Positions 27,172-35,692 of a stretch of 64,000 nt of DNA are shown piece by piece. Numbering within the stretch: position 1 is the first letter of the stretch; every line of letters begins with the position of its first letter. The position numbers and the translations under genes were made by a program. The stretch is from positions 1,178,001 to 1,242,000 of the forward strand of contig NZ_ACZV01000004.1 in assembly GCF_000176235.1 (NCBI RefSeq), in the 5' to 3' direction. Under the pieces are notes generated by a model. The model worked only from the letters and a program-made list of their open reading frames with translations, had not been told where the DNA came from and searched no databases. The DNA is from Vibrio orientalis CIP 102891 = ATCC 33934. Lineage in GTDB: Bacteria; Pseudomonadota; Gammaproteobacteria; Enterobacterales; Vibrionaceae.

Positions 27172-27287
27172 TTGATATGTCAACTAACACAAAGCCTGAA
27201 ATGCGCAGTCCATTACGCTGAGAACCATTACCCTAAAAAGGGGACCGTAAGTTAATTGCGACATTTCTAATGAGCTGGTGAGGTTAG

Positions 27288-27602
27288 TTACGGTTCGTAG
27301 TTCGGATTCATAAGTTGATAGCGATACTCTTGATCCGCTTTAGATTCAACGACCATTTGCAGTAAAAATAGTCCTGTATTACTTAAACCACATTTGACAC
27401 CACATGGCTCAGAGTAATCTAAGTCGAGTTCACTGGCATGCTCTGCATCCATTGATAGCTTTGAATTCGAACTAAGTGGCTCTTCTAGCGCTGGAACATC
27501 ATCCGACTGGGGAAGTGAGTATAAGAAAAGATCTTCCGATGCAACGGTCACTTTACTTACCGCCGTTAAGCTTAATAAGACTAAAGAAAGTTTTCGCCAC
27601 AT
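27288..27602 (-). CDS. Small secreted hypothetical protein (104 aa)
   Basis: Begins with a probable Sec signal peptide (residues 1-21, MWRKLSLVLLSLTAVSKVTVA, cleavage before SED). The mature part of about 83 residues is acidic in the middle and has one cysteine pair, CGVKC, that could form a disulphide or bind metal. GGGGTGA precedes the ATG at 27602. I do not recognise a family. It lies between aroG and the adhesin on the same strand. Terminators on both sides indicate separate transcription. Confidence 0.6.
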   Translation of the reverse strand: MWRKLSLVLLSLTAVSKVTVASEDLFLYSLPQSDDVPALEEPLSSNSKLSMDAEHASELDLDYSEPCGVKCGLSNTGLFLLQMVVESKADQEYRYQLMNPNYEP

Positions 27603-27663
27603 AACATCACCCCAAATAACAACAACCCGCCGATTATATAGTCACACACTGCTGGTACAACAA

Positions 27664-27685
27664 AAAAGCTCCCGAAGGAGCTTTT
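27664..27685 (-). terminator. aroG terminator
   Basis: Nine-base-pair perfect stem AAAAGCTCC / GGAGCTTTT with loop TTCG (an extra-stable tetraloop on the - strand), then T's. It lies 35 bases past the aroG stop. Confidence 0.88.
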
Positions 27686-27719
27686 AATTTTTATAACTAG
27701 GATTTATTTAACAGCGCAA

Positions 27720-28775
27720 TTATTTGTTGTTACGACGCTCAGCAACGGCATCAGCTAGCTGACGAAGTACTTTCTCTGTGTCATCCCAACCAATACATGC
27801 ATCAGTGATAGACTGACCGTAGGTAAGTGTTTCACCTGCTACTAGGTCCTGACGACCTTCTACAAGGTGCGATTCAATCATGACACCGAAGATCGCATCT
27901 TCACCACCTGAGATTTGGCCCGCTACATCTTCCGAAACGACCATCTGACGTTGGTATTGCTTAGAGCTATTTGCGTGACTGAAATCAATCATCACTTTTT
28001 GCGGCAGACCTGATGCTTCAAGCTCTTGCTTGATGGCACCAACATGATCCGCACTGTAGTTAGGTTCTTTACCACCACGCAATATGATATGACAATCTGG
28101 GTTACCTGCGGTTTCAATAATAGCAGAGTGACCGTACTTAGTTACCGACAAGAAATGGTGTGAAGCACTTGCAGAGCGAATCGCATCAGATGCAATCTTA
28201 ATGTTGCCGTCTGTACCATTTTTAAAACCGACTGGGCACGAAATACCTGATGCTAGTTCACGGTGTACTTGCGATTCAGTCGTACGCGCACCAATTGCAC
28301 CCCAGCTGATCAGATCCGCTACGTACTGAGGCGTGATCATATCAAGGAATTCACTTGCCGTTGGCATGCCCATATCAGTCAGATCTAGCAGCAGTTTACG
28401 ACCTATACGAAGACCGTCGTTAATCTTGAACGTATCGTTTAAGTACGGGTCATTGATAAGACCTTTCCAACCTACTGTTGTGCGCGGCTTTTCAAAGTAA
28501 ACGCGCATCACAACTTCAAGACGGTCACCAAGTTCATCACGAAGAACTTTAAGGCGTTTACCATATTCAATCGCAGCTTCTGGATCATGGATTGAACAAG
28601 GGCCAATGATAACTAGCAGACGATCATCATCACCCTTTAAGATATTTGAGATCGCTTCTCTTGAACGAAATGTTGTTGAAGAAGCAGATTCAGTTGCTGG
28701 AAACTTCTCTAAAACCGCAACTGGTGGTAATAATTCTTTTGATTTATTAATTCGTACATCATCAGTTTGAAACAT
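27720..28775 (-). CDS. aroG: DAHP synthase (3-deoxy-7-phosphoheptulonate synthase)
   Basis: First enzyme of the shikimate pathway, 351 aa: phosphoenolpyruvate + erythrose-4-phosphate to DAHP. It is a class I (AroAI-beta) enzyme. The start (TDDVRINKSKELLPPVAVLEKFPATE) follows AroG closely. Active-site segments are intact: VIIGPCSIHDP, RVYFEKPRTTVGWKGLINDP, GARTTESQVHRELASG, GFKNGTDG, KEPNYS and IDFSHANSSK. The resemblance to E. coli AroG suggests the phenylalanine-sensitive type, but isozyme specificity is not certain. The leader upstream contains a TyrR-like box (28950-28967). Confidence 0.92.
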   Translation of the reverse strand: MFQTDDVRINKSKELLPPVAVLEKFPATESASSTTFRSREAISNILKGDDDRLLVIIGPCSIHDPEAAIEYGKRLKVLRDELGDRLEVVMRVYFEKPRTTVGWKGLINDPYLNDTFKINDGLRIGRKLLLDLTDMGMPTASEFLDMITPQYVADLISWGAIGARTTESQVHRELASGISCPVGFKNGTDGNIKIASDAIRSASASHHFLSVTKYGHSAIIETAGNPDCHIILRGGKEPNYSADHVGAIKQELEASGLPQKVMIDFSHANSSKQYQRQMVVSEDVAGQISGGEDAIFGVMIESHLVEGRQDLVAGETLTYGQSITDACIGWDDTEKVLRQLADAVAERRNNK

Positions 28776-29084
28776 CGCTTACTTCTTCCTATTTCTCTCG
28801 ACTTGAACGCTACACCGAAATGAGGTGGTGAAAAAACGCTCATGCTTTATTGTTCCTGTTCTGTGTAACTTATCTAGCAAAAACTTAGCTTGCAAGCACT
28901 TTTTTGAATAAAAGGCAATATTTCCTATATTTTTACAATTTACACAACATGTAAAAAATAAATTACACATCAAGTAATTGATCTATTCCTCATGGATTCT
29001 ACGTACAATGCCAGCACGCAAGATGCAATATCTTGCTGATATTGCTAATGTATGCATATAACTAGAATCAAAATAAGATTAGGC
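28776..29084. other. Divergent aroG / ABC transporter promoter region
   Basis: About 309 bases between two divergent transcripts. Next to aroG is a leader of about 150 nt with no convincing peptide. It contains the TyrR-like box at 28950-28967 and a perfect 7-bp stem-loop GCAAGAT / ATCTTGC at 29018-29036 before the ABC ATPase gene, which may be an operator or leader hairpin. Confidence 0.5.
28950..28967. promoter_or_regulatory. TyrR-box-like site upstream of aroG
   Basis: TGTAAA-N6-ATTACA, one mismatch from the TyrR consensus TGTAAA-N6-TTTACA. It lies about 175 bp upstream of the aroG start. TyrR controls DAHP synthase genes in enterics. AT-rich context raises the chance of a random match. 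Confidence 0.45.
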
Positions 29085-29801
29085 ATGAACGCCATTGAAT
29101 TTAATAATGTCGACAAGTGGTTCGGCACATTCCAAGCGCTTAAAGGGATTAACCTGAGTGTATCGAAGGGTGAAATATTAGTGGTCTGTGGGCCATCTGG
29201 GTCTGGGAAATCCACTTTAATCCGTACAGTTAATCGTTTGGAGTCTATCTCTAACGGCAACATTTCAGTACTTGGCAGTAGTGAAATAGCACCGAAAGCC
29301 GGCAAAGTGGGGATGGTTTTTCAACACTTCAATCTATTCCCGCACCTCACTGTTCTCGAGAACTTAACTCTCGCACCAACTCGCACTCTCGGCTTATCTA
29401 AAGCGGAAGCAACTGAGCGTGCAATGCATTTTCTTAGCCGCGTGAACATCGAAGATCAGGTCAATAAGTATCCAATACAATTGTCAGGAGGTCAGCAGCA
29501 ACGGGTCGCCATTGCGCGTTCACTGTGCATGCAGCCTGAAATTTTACTGTTCGATGAGCCGACCTCTGCGTTAGACCCTGAGACCATCCAAGAAGTGTTA
29601 GACGTTATGATGGATTTGGCAAATGACGGTATCACTATGATGTGCGTCACTCACGAAATGGGATTCGCGCGTAAAGTGGCCGATAGGGTTATCTTTATGG
29701 ATCAAGGGGAGATCCTCGAAGTCAACTCGCCACAACAATTGTTCTCTAATCCGAGTCATCCGAGAACTCAGCAGTTTCTGCAACAGATTTTGAGTCACTA
29801 A
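29085..29801 (+). CDS. Polar amino-acid ABC transporter ATPase
   Basis: ATP-binding subunit of a GlnQ/ArtP-type importer, about 238 aa. All motifs are present: Walker A GPSGSGKST, Q-loop FQHFNLFP, signature LSGGQQQR, Walker B ILLFDEP, D-loop SALDPE and switch His in CVTHEM. I prefer the ATG at 29085 to the in-frame ATG at 29052, because family members begin within a few residues of the first strand (IEFNNVDKWFG) and the extra 11 residues look non-native. It is first in the operon, followed 3 bases later by permease 1. It powers import of a polar or charged amino acid. Confidence 0.92.
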   Translation: MNAIEFNNVDKWFGTFQALKGINLSVSKGEILVVCGPSGSGKSTLIRTVNRLESISNGNISVLGSSEIAPKAGKVGMVFQHFNLFPHLTVLENLTLAPTRTLGLSKAEATERAMHFLSRVNIEDQVNKYPIQLSGGQQQRVAIARSLCMQPEILLFDEPTSALDPETIQEVLDVMMDLANDGITMMCVTHEMGFARKVADRVIFMDQGEILEVNSPQQLFSNPSHPRTQQFLQQILSH

Positions 29802-29804
29802 GGC

Positions 29805-30599
29805 ATGATGAACGTACTTAAGCCTGTTTTATCTGCCCTACTGCAAATTGCCCTTTTAGCGATCGGTATTGTGTGGCTGTTAGATTCCGGTGCAAGAAGC
29901 ATGGGCTACCAGTGGCAATGGGAACGCGTCCCTGATTACATCCTATTTTTTGAAGATGGTGAGTGGTGGCCAGCGGAACTATTAGATGGCCTTGTTGTGA
30001 CTATCAAAATCTCTGCTTTAAGCCTCTGCTTTACCCTACTGATTGGCCTAACAACAGCGGCGCTCAAGCTATCTGACTCCTGGGTGGGTAGAGGTATAGC
30101 AAATTTATATATAGAGGTGATTCGTAACACACCGCTACTGGTGCAAATTTATGTTCTTTATTTTGTATTTGGCCCAGTAATTGGCCTAGATCGATTTGCA
30201 ACAGCTGTATTAGCGCTTTCTCTTTTCCAAGGCGCCTACACCGCAGAGATATTCCGTGGTGGTCTAAATAGTATTCCTAAAGAGCAATTTGAGGCAGCAA
30301 AATCGCTTGGACTCAACCCGTTTTACACCTTCTACGATGTCATTCTACCGCAGCTCTTACAACGGACTTTACCCCCTCTCACCAATGAAGTGATTTCACT
30401 GATTAAGAACTCTTCAATTGTCAGTGTAATGGCTATTTTTGATTTAACGACAGAGGGACGTAACATCGTCTCAGAAACGGCAATGCCTTTTGAAATTTGG
30501 TTCACTGTTGCCGCTATTTATCTTTCTCTGACGCTGATGTTGTCAGGGGTTTCTGTTTGGATGGAACATAAACTTGGCGCTAGTTGGCGCGGACAATAA
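29805..30599 (+). CDS. Polar amino-acid ABC transporter permease 1
   Basis: HisM/GlnP-type inner-membrane permease, 264 aa. The EAA loop that contacts the ATPase is clear (EQFEAAKSLGLNPFYTFYDVILPQ). The family signature EVIRNTPLLVQIYVLYF lies in the N-terminal half. There are about five membrane helices. It has an unusually long N-terminal helix plus a periplasmic loop (YQWQWERVPDYI), a feature it shares with permease 2 of this operon (NYNWRWQEALGLI). The two permeases probably form a heterodimer. The gene starts 3 bases after the ATPase gene and ends 11 bases before the binding-protein start. Confidence 0.9.
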   Translation: MMNVLKPVLSALLQIALLAIGIVWLLDSGARSMGYQWQWERVPDYILFFEDGEWWPAELLDGLVVTIKISALSLCFTLLIGLTTAALKLSDSWVGRGIANLYIEVIRNTPLLVQIYVLYFVFGPVIGLDRFATAVLALSLFQGAYTAEIFRGGLNSIPKEQFEAAKSLGLNPFYTFYDVILPQLLQRTLPPLTNEVISLIKNSSIVSVMAIFDLTTEGRNIVSETAMPFEIWFTVAAIYLSLTLMLSGVSVWMEHKLGASWRGQ

Positions 30600-30610
30600 A
30601 GGAAATAACT

Positions 30611-31450
30611 ATGCAAAACTTAGGGAGAGCTTTGTTAAAAGGTAAACGCTTCAAAGCTACTATTACCGCATTGCTAGGCTTAGCTATCAGCTTGCCGAGC
30701 ATCGCCTCTGAAACCCCTAACCTCGATAAAATTAATGATCGTGGGACATTAAGAGTGGGGATGTCGACCTTCGTCCCTTGGGCGATGAGAGACAGGCAAG
30801 GTGACTTAATCGGCTTTGAAATTGATGTAGCGAAAAGGCTAGCTAAAGATTCTGGCTGGAAGGTGGAATTTGTTCCAACCGCTTGGGATGGCATCATTCC
30901 TGCTCTTCTCGCGCAGAAGTTCGACGTCATCATTGGTGGTATGAGCATTACCCCTGAACGAGCAAAGAGTGTCCTGTTCACATCTCCTTATTCTCATTCA
31001 GGCGTTCAAATTGCTGCGAATAAAGAACTAGCGAGCGGCTTCTCCGAATTTAGTGACTTTGATTCACGCCGCATAAAGATAGCGGCTCGCCGCGGTGCTC
31101 ATACTGTTCAAGTTGCTCGTGAAACTTTCCCGAAAGCAAAAATTCTTCAATTTGACGACGATGCACAAGCATTCCAAGAAGTGCTAAATGGCAACGCTCA
31201 TGCAGTTATCGCCTCTAGCCCTAAACCTGAACATGAAACAGTAAAAAATAGCGATAAACTGTTTATTCCTTTCACTGAGCGCCTGTCAAAAGGTAACGAA
31301 GCGTTTGCGGTACGCTTAGGCGAAGCTGACAAAGAAGCCTTCTTCAACGCTTGGATTCAAGCCCGTACCGACGATGGCTGGTTGAAAGAGCGCTACGAAT
31401 ATTGGTTCTCTACCCTTGATTGGCAAAATCAAATCGCCTCTGGTCAATAA
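30611..31450 (+). CDS. Polar amino-acid ABC transporter substrate-binding protein
   Basis: Periplasmic solute-binding protein (SBP_bac_3 family), 279 aa. The ATG at 30611 is chosen because AAAGGAAA lies 8 bases upstream and the result opens directly with a signal peptide (about residues 1-31, cleavage after SIAS). The ligand domain begins LDKINDRGTLRVGMSTFVPWAMRDRQGDLIGFEIDVAKRLA, typical of the GlnH/FliY type. The acidic carboxylate-side pocket suggests a polar amino acid, but the exact ligand is not predictable. A GC-rich hairpin immediately follows and probably stabilises or limits the downstream message. Confidence 0.9.
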   Translation: MQNLGRALLKGKRFKATITALLGLAISLPSIASETPNLDKINDRGTLRVGMSTFVPWAMRDRQGDLIGFEIDVAKRLAKDSGWKVEFVPTAWDGIIPALLAQKFDVIIGGMSITPERAKSVLFTSPYSHSGVQIAANKELASGFSEFSDFDSRRIKIAARRGAHTVQVARETFPKAKILQFDDDAQAFQEVLNGNAHAVIASSPKPEHETVKNSDKLFIPFTERLSKGNEAFAVRLGEADKEAFFNAWIQARTDDGWLKERYEYWFSTLDWQNQIASGQ

Positions 31451-31459
31451 TTGCGGCCG

Positions 31460-31483
31460 CCCTACCCAGTTAAATGGGTAGGG
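31460..31483 (+). other. Intra-operon hairpin after the binding-protein gene
   Basis: Nine-base-pair perfect stem CCCTACCCA / TGGGTAGGG with a 6-base loop and no U-tract, 9 bases past the stop codon. Such hairpins protect binding-protein mRNA from 3' decay and lower expression of the following permease. Confidence 0.65.
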
Positions 31484-31521
31484 CCCTGCTGCTAAGAAAT
31501 CACGCTAGGAAATAACTCAAC

Positions 31522-32433
31522 GTGTCAAAAGCTAAATTACTCCCTCATCCAACTTCAAATGAATCCAATCGCACATTCAATAAGCTCGATGTTGTGCTCA
31601 TTGTGATTCTATTAGCTGTAGCATATTGGTTATACGACCGCTCAGCCGTGGGAGTAAACTATAACTGGCGCTGGCAAGAGGCGCTGGGATTAATCTTCAC
31701 ACCGCGCTCTGATGGCTCATTGCCATATTTTATTCAGGGGCTGATTTCGACACTACGCATCAGCATTTGGGGGATGCTATTGGCCCTAACCTTAGGTACG
31801 GTTCTCGGCCTAGCAAGACAATCAACGGTCGCTGTCTTGCGCCTTCCTGCCAATGCGTTCGTTCAGCTAATTCGCAATATACCGCCGTTGGTATTTGTAT
31901 TCATTTTCTATTTTTTCATCTCCAGCCAGCTTATCCCGTTGCTTGGTCTCAACGATTTACTTCGCAACCACCATGGTAATCTTAACGTTATTCAAAGCGT
32001 TCTGTTTGGTCCGGCTAACCTATGGGAAAACATACTCTCAGGGATCTTATGTGTTGGGTTACTTTCTTCTGCCTATGTTGCAGAAGTCGTACGTTCTGGA
32101 TTAACTAGTATCCCAAGAGGCCAGTGGGAAGCGGCAGACTCGTTAGGTTTATCCGCTTGGGTGAAATACCGCTATGTCATTGCCCCGCAAGTATTGGCGG
32201 CAATCACACCGGCCCTAGCAGGACAAGCCATTTCATTAGTCAAAGATACTTCCATTGTGTCGCTGATTTCGATTCAAGAAATGACGTTCGTTGGCACTGA
32301 AATGGCCAACTCCTCCGGTTTGATATTTGAAATTTGGTTGATCGTAGGTCTCGCTTATCTAGTCTTATGCCTGACGCTTTCTTTTATCTTTAAGCGCATT
32401 GAAAAACGTAGTCTTCAGCACCTGCAACGGTAA
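31522..32433 (+). CDS. Polar amino-acid ABC transporter permease 2
   Basis: Second HisM-type permease, 303 aa, with the EAA loop GQWEAADSLGLSAWVKYRYVIAPQ and the family signature FVQLIRNIPPLVFVFIFYF. It has an N-terminal cytoplasmic tail (about 25 residues), then a helix and an extended periplasmic loop before the core. Translation starts at GTG 31522, with AGGAAA about 10 bases upstream. It pairs with permease 1, although the binding-protein gene lies between them. It is the last gene; only 24 bases separate it from the convergent ctaB and I see no strong terminator there. Confidence 0.9.
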   Translation: MSKAKLLPHPTSNESNRTFNKLDVVLIVILLAVAYWLYDRSAVGVNYNWRWQEALGLIFTPRSDGSLPYFIQGLISTLRISIWGMLLALTLGTVLGLARQSTVAVLRLPANAFVQLIRNIPPLVFVFIFYFFISSQLIPLLGLNDLLRNHHGNLNVIQSVLFGPANLWENILSGILCVGLLSSAYVAEVVRSGLTSIPRGQWEAADSLGLSAWVKYRYVIAPQVLAAITPALAGQAISLVKDTSIVSLISIQEMTFVGTEMANSSGLIFEIWLIVGLAYLVLCLTLSFIFKRIEKRSLQHLQR

Positions 32434-32457
32434 GGTGCTCTAGCAGGTAAGTGCTGA

Positions 32458-33354
32458 CTACATAATGTAGTGATCGATCAGTAAAGCGACAAAAAGCAAC
32501 ATCAAATGGTAGATAGAGAAGACAAATGTCTTAATCGCTCGACTCTCGTCATTGGTGTACTTCAATTTCCACGCATGCCAGACAAACAACGAACATAGTA
32601 CCGTCGATGCAGTAAGATAGAAGATCCCGGTCATTCCGACTAAAGCGGGTAACAGACAAATCAGATACAACAGTACCGTATAAAGCAAAATCGATGTTTT
32701 GGTGTATTCCACGCCATGAGTTACAGGCAACATCGGAATGTCTGCTTTAGCGTAATCATCTTTACGGTGAATCGCTAACGCCCAAAAATGTGGTGGCGTC
32801 CAAATGAAAATGATCATAACCAATAACCACGCATGGGCATGAAGCTCGCCTGTCACGGCAGTCCAGCCCAATAACGGAGGCATCGCCCCAGCAATCCCCG
32901 CTATGACAATATTTTGCGGCGTTGCGCGCTTCAAATAGAGCGTGTAGACCACTGCATAACCGAGTAAACTCGCGAAGGTAAGCCAAGCAGTTAAAGCGTT
33001 CACTCCCGCATAAAGAACAACAAACCCAACCACCCCGATCGCCAGAGCAAAACCAAACACATGGCTTGATTTGATCTCACCGGAAGGCAGTGGACGCTTA
33101 TAAGTTCGCGCCATAATCGCATCGATTCTTTGATCAATCAGATGATTGAATGCAGCCGCTGAACCTGCCATCAAACCAATACCTAGCAAGCCAAGAACAG
33201 TACCTTGAATCGGCAGTGCTCCCGGAACCGCTAAACACATACCAACCAGTGCGGTAAGCAACATCAAGGCGACCACTTTCGGCTTTGTCAGTGACAAATA
33301 GCTTCGCCATAAGGCTTTTTGGGGGATAGAAGTAACACTTATCGATTTACTCAT
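32458..33354 (-). CDS. ctaB: Protoheme IX farnesyltransferase (heme O synthase)
   Basis: Integral membrane prenyltransferase of the UbiA family, 298 aa (CyoE/CtaB type). It attaches farnesyl to heme B, giving heme O. The aspartate-rich motif [15 protein letters not shown] in the first cytoplasmic loop binds the diphosphate via Mg2+. The [19 protein letters not shown] segment is the second conserved loop. Its ATG overlaps the ctaA stop by 4 bases. It is the last gene of the cytochrome oxidase cluster and supplies heme O to CtaA for the heme A of the neighbouring caa3-type oxidase. Confidence 0.95.
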   Translation of the reverse strand: MSKSISVTSIPQKALWRSYLSLTKPKVVALMLLTALVGMCLAVPGALPIQGTVLGLLGIGLMAGSAAAFNHLIDQRIDAIMARTYKRPLPSGEIKSSHVFGFALAIGVVGFVVLYAGVNALTAWLTFASLLGYAVVYTLYLKRATPQNIVIAGIAGAMPPLLGWTAVTGELHAHAWLLVMIIFIWTPPHFWALAIHRKDDYAKADIPMLPVTHGVEYTKTSILLYTVLLYLICLLPALVGMTGIFYLTASTVLCSLFVWHAWKLKYTNDESRAIKTFVFSIYHLMLLFVALLIDHYIM

Positions 33355-34382
33355 GAGTATTCTCCTTGTTGTTCCGCAGATCGTGTCGAGTAAACGCTAG
33401 AGAGTTGCCATATTAGGTAGTTCGCCCTCAAGACCGATAGCAATAGCAGCGCAGCACCTAGGTTATGCGCCACGGCGACGGCCAACGGTAAGCTAAATAC
33501 CACGTTGCCTACCCCTAGAGCGATTTGTAACGTTAACAGCGCTAATATTATTTGACCGTTGCGACGAAGCAAATTGCTTCCATATCGAATTAACTGTATT
33601 GCCAGCGCCACGGTAAACACTGTGACTACCAAGGCCCAAATACGGTGGGTAACATGAATGGTCATCCTCGCGCCGTAATCGAGTGTGCCAAATTCGTAAC
33701 TCTGTTTTTCTGGTTGAATCAAATCAAATGCATGTTTGAAATCTAAGTGGGATACCCAGTCCCCTTGGCAAATCGGTAACGTCGTACACATTAAGGCAGC
33801 ATAGTTTGATGATGTCCAACCACCTAATGCGACTTGGCCAATCACCACAATTAACGTCACCAGCGCAAATGGTTTTATCCACGCTAAATTCCGCAAAGTA
33901 TGGCTCTCTAAGTCATTGTTAGCAATTGCTGACCAGTAAGCAAGTGCTAACAGACTGAATAGGGTAAAGCCACCCAGTAAATGCCCCATCACCACCAAAG
34001 GCATCAGTTTCATAGTCACGGTCCACATTCCGAGTAAAGCTTGGAATACCACCACAATTGAAAGCGAAGTCGCCAATAGCGTCGAGAGCATCTGCGTACG
34101 GATCCCGACTAAGGTGATGGCAAACACAACAAGCCCTAGAGTGCCGGCAAAATAGCGGTGAATCATCTCAAGCCAAGCTTTATCTGCTTCGACTATCAAG
34201 GTGGGATAAAGTGTCTTAGCTAAAGCAATCTCATGTTGCTCGTTCGGTACGGTAAGTTGGCCGTAACAACCGGGCCAATCAGGACAACCCAACCCGGCAT
34301 CTGCAAGTCTTGTGTATGCACCAAGCATCACCACAACAAAGGTGAGAAACAGGCTAAAACGAATAAGATTAATCAGTTTCAT
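33351..34382 (-). CDS. ctaA: Heme A synthase (COX15/CtaA)
   Basis: Eight-helix membrane oxygenase of 343 aa that converts heme O to heme A. Conserved features include [22 protein letters not shown] near the N-terminus, EMIHRYFAG with a heme-ligand histidine, and [12 protein letters not shown] in the second half. I choose the ATG at 34382, behind GGAGGAG, over an in-frame TTG two codons earlier. The ctaB gene overlaps its end by 4 bases. A cysteine pair (CTTLPICQG) in the second half of the protein resembles those proposed to assist heme transfer. Confidence 0.94.
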   Translation of the reverse strand: MKLINLIRFSLFLTFVVVMLGAYTRLADAGLGCPDWPGCYGQLTVPNEQHEIALAKTLYPTLIVEADKAWLEMIHRYFAGTLGLVVFAITLVGIRTQMLSTLLATSLSIVVVFQALLGMWTVTMKLMPLVVMGHLLGGFTLFSLLALAYWSAIANNDLESHTLRNLAWIKPFALVTLIVVIGQVALGGWTSSNYAALMCTTLPICQGDWVSHLDFKHAFDLIQPEKQSYEFGTLDYGARMTIHVTHRIWALVVTVFTVALAIQLIRYGSNLLRRNGQIILALLTLQIALGVGNVVFSLPLAVAVAHNLGAALLLLSVLRANYLIWQLSSVYSTRSAEQQGEYS

Positions 34383-34397
34383 ACCCAAGCTCCTCCA

Positions 34398-34949
34398 TTA
34401 ACCGACACGAGAAAGTTTTAATAGCTTACGTAAATCAGCCAGCAAGCCTTTACTCTGAGGGACCAGCTCTGATGGTGAATTCACTTTCGGGTAGCGCATA
34501 ACTAATTGACCCAATGGATCGACAATCACAAATTCAAACTGCCCGACCACTTGAGCAAACTCTTGGTTGACTTCCAAGCGCTGATAGCTGCCCTCAGGTG
34601 CTTCAATTGAGTCGCTATTTGGAGTGATGAGGAGCACTGGTTGAACACGTTGCTGGTATTTACCGAGTGCAAGGTGACTTTGCCCCAGCAGATAAATTTG
34701 TTGCTGGCAAAACTCATCGCATTTATCAGGAATAACGTAGCCCAGTTGCCACTGTTGCTGCTGATAGGGATTGGTTAAGCCGAAAGAGTCAAGCGTTGAG
34801 TGTGGCTCAATTAGCTCACCTTTATTGGTCACTCCCGATTGATACCAATGCTGACTGAGTACTGTTTTCGCCATAATCGCTGGCAGAGCGAACATCACGA
34901 CAAGACTGATGAAAATGATGCGGCCACGATAGACTGGGTTATTAATCAT
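34398..34949 (-). CDS. Membrane-anchored protein of the oxidase cluster, function unknown
   Basis: A 183-aa protein with one N-terminal helix (about residues 10-28) and a periplasmic domain. It contains CDEFCQQQIYLLGQSHLALGKYQQRVQPVLL, with a CxxxC pair placed like the copper-binding site of SCO proteins and a thioredoxin-like run of secondary structure. A later VDPLGQLVMRYP resembles the SCO/TlpA strand near the end of the fold. It overlaps the SURF1 gene by 4 bases, so it is co-translated. A role in CuA maturation is inferred from position and the CxxxC; it is not a clear SCO1. Confidence 0.75.
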   Translation of the reverse strand: MINNPVYRGRIIFISLVVMFALPAIMAKTVLSQHWYQSGVTNKGELIEPHSTLDSFGLTNPYQQQQWQLGYVIPDKCDEFCQQQIYLLGQSHLALGKYQQRVQPVLLITPNSDSIEAPEGSYQRLEVNQEFAQVVGQFEFVIVDPLGQLVMRYPKVNSPSELVPQSKGLLADLRKLLKLSRVG

Positions 34950-35692
34950 CTTTGCGCTCCTTGCTTAAACAAGCGAATCAAAATAATGCTACTTAGCAGT
35001 AATAAGGCGGCAGCCATTGAGAACCATTGCACCGCATATCCATGGTGTTTTTCCGACTTCATCGCAACAGGTTGCCAAGGTTGCGGGTAAGGCCAGTTAT
35101 CTGCTTTCGGCTGTACAACATATCTTGCCAGTTCGATGTCCCAAGCTTTCTCTAGCTGATCGAAGTTTAAGTTTTGAATCCGACTTGGGACACCTGACTC
35201 TAGGTATAAATCATGACTCAGAGGATTCGGCAACTTTCGATATAAACGCCCTTGCACCGTCATAGGCTCCACCAGCCAATCGACCTCAGGTAATTGCGTT
35301 CTGAGCTTAGGCGCTCGAATGAAACCTCTCTCTAGCAAGACCCACTCACCACCTTCCGCTTTGACCAGTTGCAAGGCGATATAACCGACCTCACCTTGAT
35401 AGCTCTGATTATCGAGTAACAAATATCTATCTTTCACTGGCAGCGCTTGAAACTCGACCTTTACCCCAGTTGGTATCGCTAGCTGAACTGCCGATATTTG
35501 CTCTAACGAAATCCATTGTTGAGACTCTCTCTGACTAACCTGCTGTTCTATCGCTTTTTTTTCTTCAGCTCTCGAAAGCTGCCACAACCCCAAGTTGACC
35601 AATATTGAAAAGGCAACCACAGTTAAAAGAACAACAATCCAAACACGTCTGGTATTGAGCTGAGCAAAAAAGGAGCTCCTCATGGTATTCAT
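34946..35692 (-). CDS. SURF1-family cytochrome oxidase assembly protein
   Basis: About 248 aa, two membrane helices (near the N-terminus and before the C-terminus) with a periplasmic domain between. SURF1 signatures: LGLWQLSRAEEKKAI after helix 1, the periplasmic GYIALQLVKAEGGEWVLLERGFI, the PNPLSHDL strand and the terminal HHGYAVQWFSMAAALLL. It assists heme A insertion into subunit I. The longer frame from 35821 is rejected because its N-terminus is low-complexity serine antisense to another gene. Starts at 35692 or 35683 are plausible; neither has a good ribosome site. The 5' end overlaps the divergent DUF2909-like gene. Confidence 0.85.
   Translation of the reverse strand: MNTMRSSFFAQLNTRRVWIVVLLTVVAFSILVNLGLWQLSRAEEKKAIEQQVSQRESQQWISLEQISAVQLAIPTGVKVEFQALPVKDRYLLLDNQSYQGEVGYIALQLVKAEGGEWVLLERGFIRAPKLRTQLPEVDWLVEPMTVQGRLYRKLPNPLSHDLYLESGVPSRIQNLNFDQLEKAWDIELARYVVQPKADNWPYPQPWQPVAMKSEKHHGYAVQWFSMAAALLLLSSIILIRLFKQGAQR

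Noticed and set aside
27180-27287. Possible c-di-GMP riboswitch upstream or downstream of the adhesin
   Set aside because: A short AAAGCCTG stretch caught the eye, but the conserved GEMM core and paired helices are missing, and it lies on the wrong side of the adhesin gene.
28779-28973. A 64-codon ORF upstream of aroG, considered as an attenuator leader peptide
   Set aside because: It is not rich in Phe, Tyr or Trp codons in a run, is too long for a leader peptide, and no terminator/antiterminator pair is visible.
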